Shown here piece by piece: positions 31,915-43,010 of a stretch of DNA of 64,000 nt; the first letter of the stretch is position 1, and every line of letters starts with the position of its first letter. The DNA is from Argyresthia goedartella. Lineage: Eukaryota > Arthropoda > Insecta > Lepidoptera > Argyresthiidae. The notes beneath the pieces are model-generated. The model saw nothing but the letters and a program-made list of their open reading frames with translations. It did not search any database and was not told the DNA's origin. The translations under genes and the position numbers were made by a program. The stretch covers positions 14,112,329 through 14,176,328 of the forward strand of contig OX463836.1 in assembly GCA_949825045.1 (NCBI GenBank). The letters run 5' to 3'.

Positions 31915-32329
31915 TAACAATAACACCTATCTCAACAACATGTTTTCGTTCACCCCACTGAACCGCCGCCGTTTGCAAAAAGACGAATCGTTCAACATGC
32001 CGGCGACATATTCGTATTCATAAACCACAACATTATCATCCATCCACATCCACATCCACATCGATTCGACGTGCGCCTGCACATTGTTATTGAATTATTT
32101 TAAACATCGCGAGAGAACGTTTTATATTTATAAAATTATTCACTGTTTAGACGCGCGTCTCGATAGAAAAGACTTCAACGATTCAGTGTTAATCAAAACA
32201 TGAAACAATGCTATTTAGAACAGAAAGAAAGGAAATATGAAGCACTGCATACAAATTTAGTACTTATGGTGTTAGTTTAACATTAAATTATTAATTAATG
32301 GCGTCGAAGATCTTTTCAGCAGTCCTAAA
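31915..32329. other. Unassigned spacer with short CCACAT tandem
   Basis: CATCCACATCCACATCCACA near 32040-32060 is a 6-bp tandem. Nothing else is supported. Confidence 0.4.
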
Positions 32330-32462
32330 GGGGACGGAAAACATTGTGAGGAAACCTCCATAGCTCCATAGCGTTGCGGCGACGGGCTTGACCCTTGTCA
32401 AGTAAAATTGGAGTATTTAATTTGTACTTTTGCCGCTCCGTCTGAGAAAAAGCGTCACACTT
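32330..32462 (+). mobile_element. SINE-3 fragment, diverged
   Basis: AACATTGTGAGGAAACCTCC, GGCGACGGGCTTGACCC, AATTGGAGTATTTAAT and AAAAAGCGTCACAC follow the body order of SINE-3. Confidence 0.5.
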
Positions 32463-33175
32463 TATTGGACTAAATGGAGTAATTTATTAAATGTTGCCAC
32501 AACCATGTCAAGAGAGTGTTTGTTGCCTTTTTCTCAAAGTAGTCGGTGTTGCTGTCTATACCCTTATTATAATAACGATGAAGTAAACTGACAACAAACG
32601 TCACTTCTTGAAATAATGTTGCCATGTACAGTTTGGTGGTCATGTTCATTCATGTTGATTCTTTCTAAATAAAATGAAAAGCTGCGTATATTTTGAATAC
32701 ACTGAATATCTACTATCAGAATTTGTAATTCATATTTGTCACAATTTACTATGACATTAGATATGATTACGCTTTTTTTCCATTTGAGTTGGCAGAAGCA
32801 AATTGTGTCACTCTTTATGAGTAATAGTTAAGTAAGTCAACTTAAGCCTTGATAGTTGCTTAATTTTTCGTACTTATTATTATTAGGCGGTGTGCACAAC
32901 GTAAATAAGGTACTACTAGCTATCGTAGTTTTTAATTAGTACCATTCTATATTGAGACAGTAAAATGAACTAAATCAGTCTTGGCCCCATGACTATTTTT
33001 TCTACCAAAAAGCGGTGACACCGGAACTGACATTTTACTTCATTGTTATAATAATAAGTGCGAATTATTACTTCCGCCAATCCTTTTGGATAAGTTTTAT
33101 TATTGTGTCTCATAAATATGGCCTATTCCCAAACAATACAGATTCCTAACTGACTCTAAGAACTATATAACATAA
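32463..33175. other. Unassigned AT-rich spacer
   Basis: No supported feature. Confidence 0.4.
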
Positions 33176-33457
33176 TGTAGCGTCACGCCTTTTCTCATAC
33201 GGGGTGGCAGAGGCATAATTGTGTCCCCTTTGAGCCAGTTATTCAAAACTCCATTTTGTGTGACAGGGGGCTAGCCCATCGCCGCAGCTATGGAGTAATG
33301 AAAGTTTCCTCACGATGTTTTCCATCACCGTTAGAAAGTCCGTGTAATGCACTTAAGATAGATCAATTATCTCAATGGTACATGGTCAGGAATCGAACCT
33401 GCATCTCCTGTGTGAGAAGCAAGCGTGAAACCCATTAGACCACGAAGCTCTAAGTAA
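33176..33457 (-). mobile_element. SINE-3, full-length copy
   Basis: Reverse of 19075-19357: AGCGTCACGCCTTTTCTCAT, CAGGGGGCTAGCCCATCGCC, GGAATCGAACCTGCATCTCC (B box) and AACCCATTAGACCACG (A box region). Confidence 0.85.
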
Positions 33458-33975
33458 TATATTCCCAAAATTCTGGATGGATCACGAAAAATTAGACGAA
33501 AAAGGCATTACCTGAGCGATAAATCGTATCCAATCCCTACTCAGCTTAAACTTAACTAACTCTTAAAAGTTATCTAAATACTTACACCACTTCCTAAGGA
33601 ATGCGCTGCTCAGTTTAGCACACAACTTGTCTCTGCCTTGCATCTCGATTATTATTTAATCCAACAGAATACACACTCAGCACTGAACTAGCATCACTTT
33701 CACGATATCACAGGACACACTTATTGATTAAATAGTTTTATCGGAGGAGCGGCAGAGCCGTGTTGCCGCTTTGGTGGTTGGTCGTCGACTGGTGATGTGG
33801 TGGGAGGCGGCTGTGGTGGTGGCTGCGTATACGCAATCCGCATCCGCAAACCGGTCCTGTAATGAAGAATTGGTTTTAAAGACTGAGGTGGCTTTAACAT
33901 ATAACTACTAGTATGAAGACCGCTGTATCCAAGGGTTAACCAGATAAAACGAGAATAAATACACCAGGCACACAA
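33458..33975. other. Unassigned region with a weak proline-rich reading frame on the minus strand
   Basis: The minus strand at 33721-33975 is open for 84 codons and ends with TQPPPQPPPTT and PPKRQHGSAAPP, with a GC content above the neighbourhood. I do not recognise the protein. It could be a decayed exon, part of a retroelement polyprotein, or chance. No splice signals or second exon could be paired with it. Confidence 0.25.
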
Positions 33976-33976
33976 T

Positions 33977-34095
33977 CACTAGGACACCATGTGTCGTGGG
34001 AACCAGAAACTTATAAAGATCCTGGGGTTTTTTTTTTCCCCCCAGTCGGGATTTGAACCCTTCGTTTTGGAAGCAGAGCTCTCGTTTGGGAAGCA
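33977..34095 (-). mobile_element. SINE-2 fragment
   Basis: ACCATGTGTCGTGGGAACCA, GATCCTGGGGTTTTTTTT, GTCGGGATTTGAACCC (degenerate B box) and GAAGCAGAGCTC. Confidence 0.65.
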
Positions 34096-34221
34096 GAGCG
34101 TAGATCTAGGAGCAGGTCGCAGATGACATGAAACGGACCCGCTACCGCCAGCTACGGGTTCAGAATCCGACCCATACGACTGTGGAATAAGCTCTCCTGT
34201 ACTAACAAATAATACCTTGTA

Positions 34222-34454
34222 AATAATAACTTGGGCACTACTTACACACATTGATCTAGCCCCAAACTAGGATTCCCTGTATCTTGGGTACAAGACAACG
34301 ATACACATACTTATATAGGTAAATATTATACTTAGATAGATAAACAACCATGACTAGGGTACAAACATCCGTTCTCATCAAACAAATATTTGCCCCCACC
34401 GGGACTCGAACCCGGGACCCTTGGCTTCGTAAGCAGGGTCACTGCCGACTCGGC
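34222..34454 (-). mobile_element. SINE-1 copy, head clipped
   Basis: CACACATTGATCTAGCCCC, ACTCGAACCCGGGACCCTTG and CCGACTCGGC, ending before the outermost head bases. Confidence 0.85.
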
Positions 34455-34556
34455 ATAAAATATATTCAAAAACCAGCTAAAGATGCACTATCTCTCCCTT
34501 CCAAGTTAGATACATACCTATTGGTAAGTAATAATAATATAATAAATTTAGCCCAT

Positions 34557-34772
34557 TAATGTACCCTCCGAGGGGCACAGACCTTTAACCGGATACGAGT
34601 AAGATTGAGCCGTACTCCACCAAGCTGGCTCAGTAGGGTTGTGGCCAACCCGTCTGTCAGACGTCAATGAGCTGCCCTATTAGGGCCTCTGACGCAGCTT
34701 CACGACTACTACCACCGAGTAGCGATAGTAGCCGGGACCCACAGCTCAACGTGTCATCCGAAACACGGAATT
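34557..34772 (+). repeat. Rep-B, 3'-truncated copy
   Basis: GAGGGGCACAGACCTTTAAC, TGAGCCGTACTCCACC, TTAGGGCCTCTGACGCAGC and AACGTGTCATCCGAAACACG. It stops abruptly at CACGGAA. Confidence 0.7.
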
Positions 34773-34837
34773 GGTATGTATTATATGGTTAACATATAAT
34801 TAGTTGTATGCAATATATATTACCCGTAGTTCTTATA

Positions 34838-35277
34838 TAGTTTTTATCTACACACGTTTCATAAAACCTCTTTACTGCGTACAAAAACCGCACGTTACGA
34901 TCAGCATAATGTTAAACTACTTGGTAAAAACTCATTTCTAATCTGAAAAATTACACATTATGACCATAATGTGTAGGTTTTCTACATATTATGACATTCA
35001 AATTTCGAACGCCGACGCCCGCCTGCGTGAAGTTGGTACTACAGAACAAGCTAAACAACTGCAGAGCCACAATGCCGGTCAAACATGCGGTTCCTGAACA
35101 CATCAAAGAGAGCCTATGATATGTGTGTAGATAAACTAGTGTATGTAACTGTACATAATTAGGCATTAAAACTCTCGAGTGATATTATTATGAAACTCTC
35201 CTTCGGCTCGTTTCATAAACCCACTCTCGAGTATTAATGCCCTCGATTATGTAGCAGTCACATAAACTACTATAATG
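34838..35277 (-). mobile_element. MITE-G copy
   Basis: Ends TTTATCTACACACG and GCAGTCACATAAACTACTA. Inside are GCATAATGTTAAACTACTTG, GACATTCAAATTTCGAACGC and a palindrome with TTAAAACTCTCGAGTG and CCACTCTCGAGTATTAATG. Confidence 0.8.
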
Positions 35278-35321
35278 TACCCGCAGGTCTTGCCCTGCTC
35301 GAAGTCCACCTTTCCTACCCC

Positions 35322-35412
35322 TCATGGTTTGCTGGAAGAAATCTCTTATGTTTTTTCTATAATAAGTTATCTGTAAGTCTGTTTTGTGTAGTACAATATA
35401 GAAATCACGAAT
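35322..35412 (+). mobile_element. Family Q remnant (putative LINE 3' UTR)
   Basis: GTTTGCTGGAAGAAATCTCT, CTATAATAAGTTATCTGTAA and TGTGTAGTACAATATAGAAA, as at 40113-40222. Confidence 0.4.
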
Positions 35413-36185
35413 TACCCTGCGCCGCCGGGGCGGTGTATTTCGGTCTTAATTTTATAACGACACCGTCTCTGATACTCAAAAGGTGCGAAGTATTCTCTAC
35501 CCAATTGCTTGACAATTATTGTGATATTCTGAAAACAAAGTGCTACTTTTCGCGCACACTTGTAAATTACGCAAGCATCTGTTCAAACACCGTCAATCTA
35601 AGGGATCTAATATTACACACCACAGAAGATACTAAGTATCTTGGATTTCATCATTGGCATCTATTCGAGAGAATATAATTATACGATGATGAGGATCCTA
35701 TGGTAAATAGTACTGTAGACCCGAAGACCACAGCCCGTCCATATGGAGGAGACTACAAGAGTGGAAAGATGAAAGAGGTTGTGTTAACGACGAAGGAGTT
35801 TCCAGAGTGCTAAATCTATAGGATAGGTACAATTCCTCGGGAAGAGATCCCTTGATCTGATCTGATCGTCTCACACCAGAAAGGGGATTATGAGATGACC
35901 AGTGATGACCTCGACGAGGCTGGCCCCAGACCGCAATAACTGAAAGTCAATTGGGAAGGCGTTGTCCTTCTGTGGACAAAAATATGCTGAAGAGGAAAAA
36001 CTACGAGTATCCTATGGTAATCAGTTGTCTAGGCTGATAGGTATGGGGCTGTTCATTTATTACGTAAGAAGGTTTAACTTCAAGGGTTCAGAACATGTCT
36101 TATTTTTACCCGATAGCGCCTTCTGGGGGTACAGTTATTTCTTAAGCAGGAGGAGGAAATTAAGGCGTAATGAAGAGGATGCTTT
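35413..36185. other. Unassigned region
   Basis: Moderately balanced composition and a few short plus-strand frames (35433-35678, 35962-36387). The second runs into SINE-2, and neither shows a domain. Near 35955-35985 GGCGTTGTCCTTCTGTGGAC weakly resembles a LINE tail. No gene is called. Confidence 0.3.
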
Positions 36186-36188
36186 TAC

Positions 36189-36378
36189 TCATACAGGCAC
36201 TTACATTGCTTTTGGCCCCACACTGGGATACCCTGTGTCGTGGGAACCAGAAACAGCAACGTCACATATAAACATCCAAGACCTGGGGTTTTTTATTCTT
36301 TATCCTCAGCCTGGGATCGAACCCGGGACCTCTCGCATGGCGGCAGAGCCGCAACAGCGCCACAGAGGTGGAGGCTCA
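36189..36378 (-). mobile_element. SINE-2 copy
   Basis: CATACAGGCACTTACATTGC, CCCACACTGGGATACCCTG, CCTGGGATCGAACCCGGGAC (B box) and CGCATGGCGGCAGAGCCGC. Confidence 0.85.
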
Positions 36379-36824
36379 ATAGATTAATGGATAGATAGGG
36401 GAAGGAAAATTGTATTACGCAATAAATAAACAACCTCTTAGCTACGGTAGGTAAGTTACATTTTGTATTGAATCCGTCGTTTTTAAGCCGAACAAATATC
36501 ATAGTAGGTACTGCGCGAATGTTAATATTCCATCTTCTGTGACCTCCGATCAAGGTTCCTCCGATAGTTTTTGCCATATCAAGATTTATTTAAAACCTAT
36601 GCCAAGGAAAAAACACGTCTTAATACGTATTGACGAAAAGGAGTTTTAAAACCAGCAGGAAACTCAGAACTACTTAAAATACCGGTATGTGAAAACCGGA
36701 ATCAGATAAGCGAATTATAACCACTACTTGGGTAATGTCGCTATGGTAAAAACTCTACTTTAGAAGTATATTGGATTAATTTGTTGCGTATACCTATAGT
36801 TTTGGTCTTAACTTTGCCAAATAT

Positions 36825-37067
36825 TAATAATACCTTGGACACTTACACATATTGATCTAGCCCCAAACTAGGATTCCCTGTATCTTGGGTACTAGACAAC
36901 GATTCACATACTTATATAGATAAATATTATACTTAGATAGATAAACAACCATGACTAGGGTACAAACATCCGTTCTCATCAACAAATATTTGCCCCCACC
37001 GTGACTCGAATCCGGGACCCTTGGCTTCGTCGGCAGAGTCACTGCTGACTCCGCCATTCGGATCGTC
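36825..37067 (-). mobile_element. SINE-1 copy
   Basis: AATAATACCTTGGACAC tail, TTGATCTAGCCCCAAACTAG, GTGACTCGAATCCGGGACCC and CTCCGCCATTCGGATCGTC. The head carries several C/T changes. Confidence 0.85.
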
Positions 37068-37548
37068 AGTATATGTAGTAAGCTTCTTGTAACTAGCCAT
37101 TTTAGTAATGATATTTGACTATGATCCTTATGGTCAAAAGCTAACTTACAAAAGCAAATATTAGTACCATAATCAATGTATAATTCATTGATTATAGAAT
37201 TTATCAAAGACCAAAAATATACAACTCTATACTTACTAACAACAAGACAAGTTATGCAAAGGTTTTAAAAAAGTGACGTAAATCTTATAGTTTTATTTTA
37301 AACAAGTGGAATATTGCCATGCCGAATAAGTTATGCAAAACATTTGGTTCGTAATAAATTTAAACAACAAACGATAAAAGCATGAGATTAGATTTTTGAA
37401 TAAATAAAATAACTATCTGACACTGAGCTTTAACAAATAAAATAAAACTGCTTAGAATTTTACGTCTCGACCTACTAAGAAAAACCTAATGCTATATGTA
37501 AATGATGTTAAAAGTAACAAAAAAAAACAAAATTGAGCTAAAAATAGT
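37068..37548. other. Unassigned AT-rich spacer
   Basis: Nothing supported. Confidence 0.4.
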
Positions 37549-37940
37549 TTTATCTACACACGTATCATAAACCCTCTTTACTGCGTCCAAAAACCACACG
37601 TTACGACCAGCATAATGATAAACTTCTTGGTAGAAACTAATTTCTTATCTGAATATTGATCATTATGACCATAATGTACCAAAATTTGTCAAATTATGAC
37701 ATTCAAATTTCGAACGCCGCCGCCCGCCTGCGTGCCGTCCCTAGTTTGTCTGTGAAGTTGGTACTACACACAGATATCTGTGGTACTACAGAACAAGCTA
37801 AACAACTGCAGAGCAATTATTATCAATGCCACAATGCCGGTCGAACATGCGGTTCCTGAACACATCAAAGAGAGCTTATGATATGTGTGTAGATAAACTA
37901 GTTGCCCTCCATTATGTAGCAGTCACATAAACTACTATTA
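37549..37940 (-). mobile_element. MITE-G copy with internal deletion
   Basis: The ends TTTTATCTACACACGTATCA and AGTCACATAAACTACTATTA are present. The inner CTCGAG palindrome of other copies is deleted, with the right end joined near AACTAGTTGCCCTCC. Confidence 0.8.
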
Positions 37941-38545
37941 ACTTTCATCATAAACATGAAAAAATCTTCTCCTGCCCAGCCAGCCAGCAAAACAAAAATG
38001 TTGACATAATAAATAAAGTAAAATAATATTTTGTTCCAGAATCATCAGTACTCTGTGACGTCTGTCAATTACAGGACAGGATTGTCCTGTAACGAGCCTA
38101 CAAGTTAAAGGATACCGAGAACATCGTTCTGAACATCTTTCAGGGAAAGCTATTCTATCCAACCGACCTGTTCGTATGGAGATGTAGTAGAAGTGAACAA
38201 AGTTACTGTGATTGCGCGCAAATCGGTTTTCATTCTGAATGTTCTTCAGAAAGATGTATTTAGCGCGTAAATTAAATACAGATTATTTATAGGGATATTA
38301 TTTTTGTTTTGTTGTTTTGTGTCTTTGAATATGTTGCCTTTGACCTGTCTTTGAGGTGGAATAAATAAGTTAGCCTTTGAATATGCAACGTTTTTAGCTT
38401 TTCTCAATGTCGTTGCACCTACCTATTTAATGAATGCGTTATGTTAGTTTTTTTTTTTAGGTACAATGAAAACAAATTATAGATACACGGAGTGACAGGA
38501 CAAACATGTCACCGAGAATTAATTCCGACTATAAACAAAGCCAAG
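37941..38545. other. Unassigned spacer
   Basis: A short palindrome ACAGGACAGGATTGTCCTGT lies near 38073. Nothing else is supported. Confidence 0.4.
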
Positions 38546-38778
38546 TAAATAAATAAATAAATATTAGAGGAAAATCTTACCCAAATCGAACTAGGCCCAT
38601 AGTAAGCTCAATCAGGCTTTTGTTATGGGTACTAGACGACGACGATATTTAATAGAGATGAAAAACAAGACTAAGAAATGCTAAGAAATTCATGCTCATC
38701 ACACAAATATAAGCCACAGGACCCAGGACCGTCAGCTTCGTAGGCAGGGTCACTACCCGCTTGGCTCAACTGGTCGTC
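38546..38778 (-). mobile_element. SINE-1b copy
   Basis: AAATAAATATTAGAGGA tail, TAGGCCCATAGTAAGCTCAA, GTTATGGGTACTAGACGACG, CACACAAATATAAGCC and GGACCGTCAGCTTCGTAGGC. The B box is partly deleted. Confidence 0.75.
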
Positions 38779-38938
38779 ATAGCGACACGCGTTTTCACAT
38801 AGGGATTGGCAGAGGCACAGCCGTGCCCACGTTAAGCCAATTATTCAATCCTCCGTTTTGCGTGACAGGAGGCTAGTCCATCACCGCAACAATGAAGATA
38901 TAAAGGTGTCCTCGCGATGTTGCCATCAACCTTGTTTT
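38779..38938 (-). mobile_element. SINE-3 fragment
   Basis: GCGACACGCGTTTTCACATA, GATTGGCAGAGGCACAG, GACAGGAGGCTAGTCCATC and GTGTCCTCGCGATGTTGCC. It abuts the preceding SINE-1b. Confidence 0.6.
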
Positions 38939-38958
38939 CATGATATCGTCATAAACAA

Positions 38959-39203
38959 CGACCCAAATGGCCGAGTCGGCAGCGCCCCTGCCTACGAAGG
39001 CAAGGGTCCCGGGTTCGAGTCCCGGCGGGGGCAAATATTTGTTTGATGAGAACGGATGTTTGCACCCTAGTCATGGCTGTTTATCTATCTAAGTATAATA
39101 TTTATCTATATAAATATGTGTATCGTTGTCTAGCACCCAAGATATAGGGAATCCTAGTTTGGGGCTACATCAATGTGTGTAAATAGTGTCCAAGGTATTA
39201 TAA
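38959..39203 (+). mobile_element. SINE-1 copy
   Basis: TGGCCGAGTCGG A box, GGTTCGAGTCC B box, GATGAGAACGGATGTTTGCA and GTGTCCAAGGTATTATA. Confidence 0.9.
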
Positions 39204-39575
39204 TATTTTTTTAAGAACGCCGGTCCCTTCGGCTTAGAATTAAGAATCACGGCGAGATAATTCACTTCTAACTCATTCTTAGAATCGTCCTTATCTGTAT
39301 TTTATGTTATTTTCCTCATTAACCAACAGTCGTTACCTTGACCTTAGAGTATTTACGGTGTGTCCATGACTAACTTTAGAATTAAGTAATTTGCATTATA
39401 ATTTAATAACATGTACATTTGTTTCTTGTACTGCAGAGTTCAAACAACCAGAGTTCGTCGTCATAGAAATAGTAATGTTATATACTACTTAGCTTAATGC
39501 CGTACCCAGAAACGTTTTATGATTCATTAAGGATTACTTAGTAAAGGTTTTTGTGGGTAAATTCAAATCGGATTA
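39204..39575. other. Unassigned spacer
   Basis: Nothing supported. Confidence 0.4.
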
Positions 39576-39728
39576 GTGGTAAATAAATAAATTTTAGAGG
39601 ACGATCTTACACAAATCGATCTAGACCCTTACTAAGCTCAACAAGGCTTGTGTTATTTGTACTAGACGACGATATATTTAATAAAGATAAATACTTATGT
39701 AAATACATAGAAAACATCCAAGACTAAG
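39576..39728 (-). mobile_element. SINE-1b, 5'-truncated
   Basis: TTTTAGAGGACGATCTTACA, ACTAAGCTCAACAAGGCTTG, GACGACGATATATTTAATA and ACATCCAAGACTAAGAAACC. The tRNA-like head is absent. Confidence 0.7.
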
Positions 39729-39733
39729 AAACC

Positions 39734-39975
39734 TTAAGGTGATACGAAAAAAAAATGGGGCTTTTTTCGAATCCATTTACTCCACCATGAAGTCATCTAC
39801 AGATTTGATTTTTAGTTTAACGTTTATTGAGTATTTGATTAAGATTTTCACTAAAGGGAAACGCGATTGGATGAAATTTTCTCGATAGAAATTAATTACG
39901 AAAACACCTCTAAATTGTTTTATTTTTTCCTGTAACTCTGAAATCCTAAATAATTTCATTGTGGAACTGCGTTCA
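39734..39975. mobile_element. MITE-V, right-truncated
   Basis: TTAAGGTGATACG, TCGAATCCATTTACTCCACC, GATTAAGATTTTCACTAAAG and CATTGTGGAACTGCGTTC. It stops where full copies continue with AAAATGTAGAT. Confidence 0.75.
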
Positions 39976-40112
39976 GGGTTATCAGTATAATATTGTTTGT
40001 AGTATATATTAGTCGTAGTATTTATAAAGTTTTATTGTACGCGCAGGTATTTCCCCCTGTATTTCGTTATTTAGGTACTTCCCCCGCTCAACCATCACCT
40101 CTCCTACCATCT

Positions 40113-40222
40113 TGGTTTGCTGGAAGAAATCTCTTTTGAGAGATAAGCTCGCCTTTGTACATGTTTTTTCTATTATAAGTTATCTGTATCACTATTTTGT
40201 GTAGTACAATAAAGAAATTACG
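40113..40222 (+). mobile_element. Family Q remnant (putative LINE 3' UTR)
   Basis: GGTTTGCTGGAAGAAATCTC, GAGATAAGCTCGCCTTTGTA and TAGTACAATAAAGAAATTACG, ending with a poly(A)-signal-like AATAAA. Confidence 0.45.
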
Positions 40223-40239
40223 AAATACAAAAAAACGGA

Positions 40240-40465
40240 ATAAAATAAGGGGGCTCCCATACAATAATTCTTTCAATACCACATACAAACTTATGAATGC
40301 ACCTGGTTACGCACATGGAGTGTGAGAGTAGCAGCACCAATAACTTTGTAAACATCATTTTGCTATGTAAAATCCAAACTATTCACTCCACACCATCCCT
40401 ACCATTGTATGGTGGTGCGGTAACCTTCCTGCGCGAGTTAGACTGCACTTGACCGGTTTTACTTA
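40240..40465 (-). repeat. Rep-A, 5' part missing
   Basis: GGGGGCTCCCATACAATAAT, CTTTCAATACCACATACAAA, AATCCAAACTATTCACTCC and TGACCGGTTTTACTT. The outer half with the GGTTCCGTACC start is absent. Confidence 0.7.
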
Positions 40466-40565
40466 CATTTAGGTGCACTTACTTAGACGAGATTCACTGA
40501 ATACTTAAATCTTAAACTGATTTCGCAATTGTCGAAATGTATGACGTTGGCCAAGCTTAAAATTC

Positions 40566-40875
40566 CAAATTCCAAATTCCAAATGTCTTTATTACTGTAG
40601 ATATTTACATAAATATAGCAATCGTAATTTTTTGCCTCTTCTCTACATTGGACCACTGTGGGAGAAGAAGGGCGTAGAAACTCCCACAGATTGATTTTTA
40701 GATCTCTTTTTAAAAATTGCTTAAGCTTAACTAATACAAAATATAATATTTAGTCATTATCATAATTAATAAGCAGGAATAAATAATTACAAAATTATTG
40801 ACAGCAAGGTCTGTGTTGAGCCAGATTAACCCCATAAACCATTCCAGCATGTAGCGAATGTCGTGCAACTGGAGC
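40566..40875 (-). mobile_element. LINE 3'-UTR copy (same family as 12172-13105)
   Basis: TCTTTATTACTGTAGATATT, GCCTCTTCTCTACATTGGAC, GTGGGAGAAGAAGGGCGTAG and CTGTGTTGAGCCAGATTAAC match 12188-12435 closely. On the minus strand the copy begins within a codon or two of the ORF2 stop, so essentially only UTR was reverse-transcribed. At its left are three tandem TTCCAAA units. Confidence 0.8.
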
Positions 40876-41017
40876 TTATAGCCTCGTAGCTCGTCGGCTA
40901 GCTCTATATAGTGTCTAGAGAGAGAAGGTTGTCTATGTAAAGTGGGTGTTTTCAATTGACTTACAGGCGAAAAGCTGACGATATGGGAAGCGGTGTGGTC
41001 AAATTGGGAACGTGTTC

Positions 41018-41260
41018 CAGTGACCCTGCCTACGAAGCCAAGGGTCCCGGTTGGGGCAAATATTTGTTTGATGAGAACGGATGTTTGTACCCCTTCATGG
41101 TTGTTTATCTATCTAAGTATAATATTTATCTATATAAGTATGTGTATCGTTGTCTAGTATCCAAGATACAGGGAATCCTAGTTTGGGGCTAGATCAATGT
41201 GTGTCAATAGTGTCCAAGGTATTATTTATTATTATTATTATTATTTATTATTATTGTCAA
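41018..41260 (+). mobile_element. SINE-1 copy with damaged head, plus ATT microsatellite
   Basis: GTGACCCTGCCTACGAAGCC and TTGGGGCAAATATTTGTTTG; about 10 bases containing the B box are deleted. The tail is an ATT run at about 41221-41255. Confidence 0.85.
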
Positions 41261-41347
41261 AATGGGAACTTATCATTATGAACCTTGTCATAATGGTAAC
41301 TTTCCATTAAAAACCTTGTCAAAGTGGAAACTTATAATTGAGAACTT
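41255..41347. repeat. Three degenerate 31-bp tandem repeats
   Basis: Units start TGTCAAAATGGGAACTT, TGTCATAATGGTAACTT and TGTCAAAGTGGAAACTT and end AACCT or AACTT. Confidence 0.65.
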
Positions 41348-41599
41348 GCCGAACTATCACAAAAATTAAAAGCTGACGTGAAGAAATAAAAAGACATAAT
41401 GAACTTATAGGGCGAAAAGCGGAGACGATGCAACCTACCTGACATGCGTTATACAACTGATAGTACTGTTGGTTACGATAGCCAGTTATATAAGTGCTGT
41501 ATGTATGCGCCTGAGTTTAAATTGACCCGCTTCCGCGGACAGTTACTGTGGGTATTTCGGGTCAATATATGAGTTGGCACATATTCTTGGGTTCAGCGA

Positions 41600-41805
41600 T
41601 GAGTTTGTAGTTTTGCCGATTACTTCCGACCTCTGTAGCGCTGCGTGGCTCTCAGGTAACGGGTTCGATCTCCGGCTAGGGATAAATAAAAAAATCCCCA
41701 GGTCTTGGGATGTTTATATGTGTGTGATGTCGCTGTTTCTGGTCCCTACGACACAGGGTATTCCTGTGTGGGGCCAGAAGCAATGTATGTGCCTGTATGT
41801 AAAAA
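41600..41805 (+). mobile_element. SINE-2 copy
   Basis: CTCTGTAGCGCTGCGTGGCT head, GGGTTCGATCTCCGGC B box, CCCCAGGTCTTGGGATG, GTCCCTACGACACAGGG and AGAAGCAATGTATGTGCCTG. Confidence 0.85.
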
Positions 41806-42009
41806 AAAAATGCCCACTCTTAGCCTGTTATTCACATGCAGGCCCAAGACCGGAGTAAAACGCGCGGTAACATGTAAACTCGCGTAAAGCCTAAAACGGA
41901 AATTTTGTGACCGACGTCACCTAGAGTACTGAAGATTCTATTGTGGGAATTTATGGGCAAATAACTTAAAATTTGCCTTAATTGTTGTGTCATTTTTCTT
42001 TTCCGGCCA

Positions 42010-42075
42010 ACAGACAAGCGAAAGGGGTGAAGTAGAGGTCTATACCCAGCAGTGGGTGCATGTGGACTGACTGAT
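42010..42075 (+). mobile_element. LINE 3'-end tail fragment
   Basis: GGTCTATACCCAGCAGTGGG with a preceding AAGGGG and following TGACTGATGG, like the RTE-like tail at 6913. Confidence 0.45.
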
Positions 42076-42171
42076 GGTTATGAGGGCTGTCGCAATTCAA
42101 TTTGCCGCTAGGGGCGCTGGTGTGGCGTGAGGTCTCCCGAAACAACACGAACTGACAACCTCATGCCTTTT

Positions 42172-42216
42172 AGGGTTCCGTACCCGAAGGGTTCGCAAAC
42201 CTAAACATGGTTCTAA
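42172..42216 (-). repeat. Rep-A terminal fragment
   Basis: TAGGGTTCCGTACCCGAAGG, the outer end of Rep-A. Confidence 0.5.
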
Positions 42217-42271
42217 GGGTCATCGCTGACTTTTAAGACCGTGCTCCCACTCGGCAGATAATATTCATTCA

Positions 42272-42560
42272 AATATGAGTCAGAGTCAGAGTCAGAGTCA
42301 TTTTTTTATTGAATATAAATAATTACTTATAACTACAAGTCAATTTTTTTTTATATAAAAAAAAGACTACACTGTTTCGGAAGGTGGGCCTCGGGGTTAA
42401 GAAGAAACGGCAAGAAACTCCCCCATACCTTTTTTTTTTAAATGTGACTTTACAACAGGTACTGGTTTCGGTCTAAGGAAATTCGCCGGCGAGTGATAAA
42501 CTTGATCCATCGCCCCTCGTCGAATTTCTGTGCGCTGAGATGGTATGGACCATGCAGTTT
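42272..42560 (-). mobile_element. LINE 3' end with GAGTCA tail
   Basis: In plus reading it begins with GAGTCA units (42272-42300), i.e. a TGACTC tail on the minus strand. AATAAAAAAA follows on the minus strand, then a segment whose minus-strand translation contains FLAVSS and PRPTFR. This resembles the region around the stop of an L2/CR1-like LINE. 5' truncated. Confidence 0.5.
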
Positions 42561-42604
42561 TGTCATCTAAGTATTCCTTAATACTATAATAGGACTAGGC
42601 TATG

Positions 42605-42740
42605 TATAATAGGTTGTAGCCTCCGCTATCCGTCTGTCTGTCCGTCAGCGGGTAGTAGCGCATGAACCGTATAATACTACAGCAACAAATAATTTACTAC
42701 ACAAGATTTTATAACAAATTAATGGGCTCCCCAAACCAGA
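42605..42740 (-). repeat. Rep-A-like variant
   Basis: CCTCCGCTATCCGTCTGTCT, GTCCGTCAGCGGG, GCGCATGAACCGTATAAT and AATGGGCTCCCC follow Rep-A motif order but diverge. Confidence 0.45.
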
Positions 42741-42751
42741 GACGAGTTTTT

Positions 42752-42884
42752 ATACCCCTGGTCCCGGCGAATACCCCTGGTCCCGGCGAATACCCCTGGT
42801 CCCGGCGAATACCCCTGGTCCCGGCGAATACCCCTGGTCCCGGCGAATACCCCTGGTCCCGGCGAATACCCCTGGTCCCGGCGA
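42752..42884 (+). repeat. Minisatellite, seven perfect 19-bp units
   Basis: The unit is ATACCCCTGGTCCCGGCGA, repeated seven times without change, followed by a partial unit. The 19-base period means successive units use successive frames, so the 94-codon plus frame over it is a by-product. The GC content is far above its surroundings. Confidence 0.95.
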
Positions 42885-42942
42885 ATACCAAGTCACATTC
42901 ATCATTTCTTTATTGCACAACATATAGAAATAATGAGAACAT

Positions 42943-43010
42943 ATAAATAGTGTACAAGGGCGAGTTATCTCTAATCTAATCTAAGATATCTCTTCCAGCA
43001 AACCACGTAA
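42943..43010 (-). mobile_element. Family Q remnant, reversed
   Basis: GTGTACAAGGGCGAGTTATC and ATATCTCTTCCAGCAAACC are the complement of the Q motif. Confidence 0.4.

Noticed and set aside
33721..33975. Proline-rich minus-strand frame as a host exon
   Set aside because: Suggestive composition only. No splice sites, homology or second exon could be supported, so it is left as unassigned.
35433..36387. Possible gene between MITE-G and SINE-2
   Set aside because: Short frames only, one entering SINE-2; no domain or conserved motif recognised.
42752..42884. CRISPR-like array
   Set aside because: Direct 19-bp repeats with no spacers in a eukaryotic repeat context; a minisatellite.
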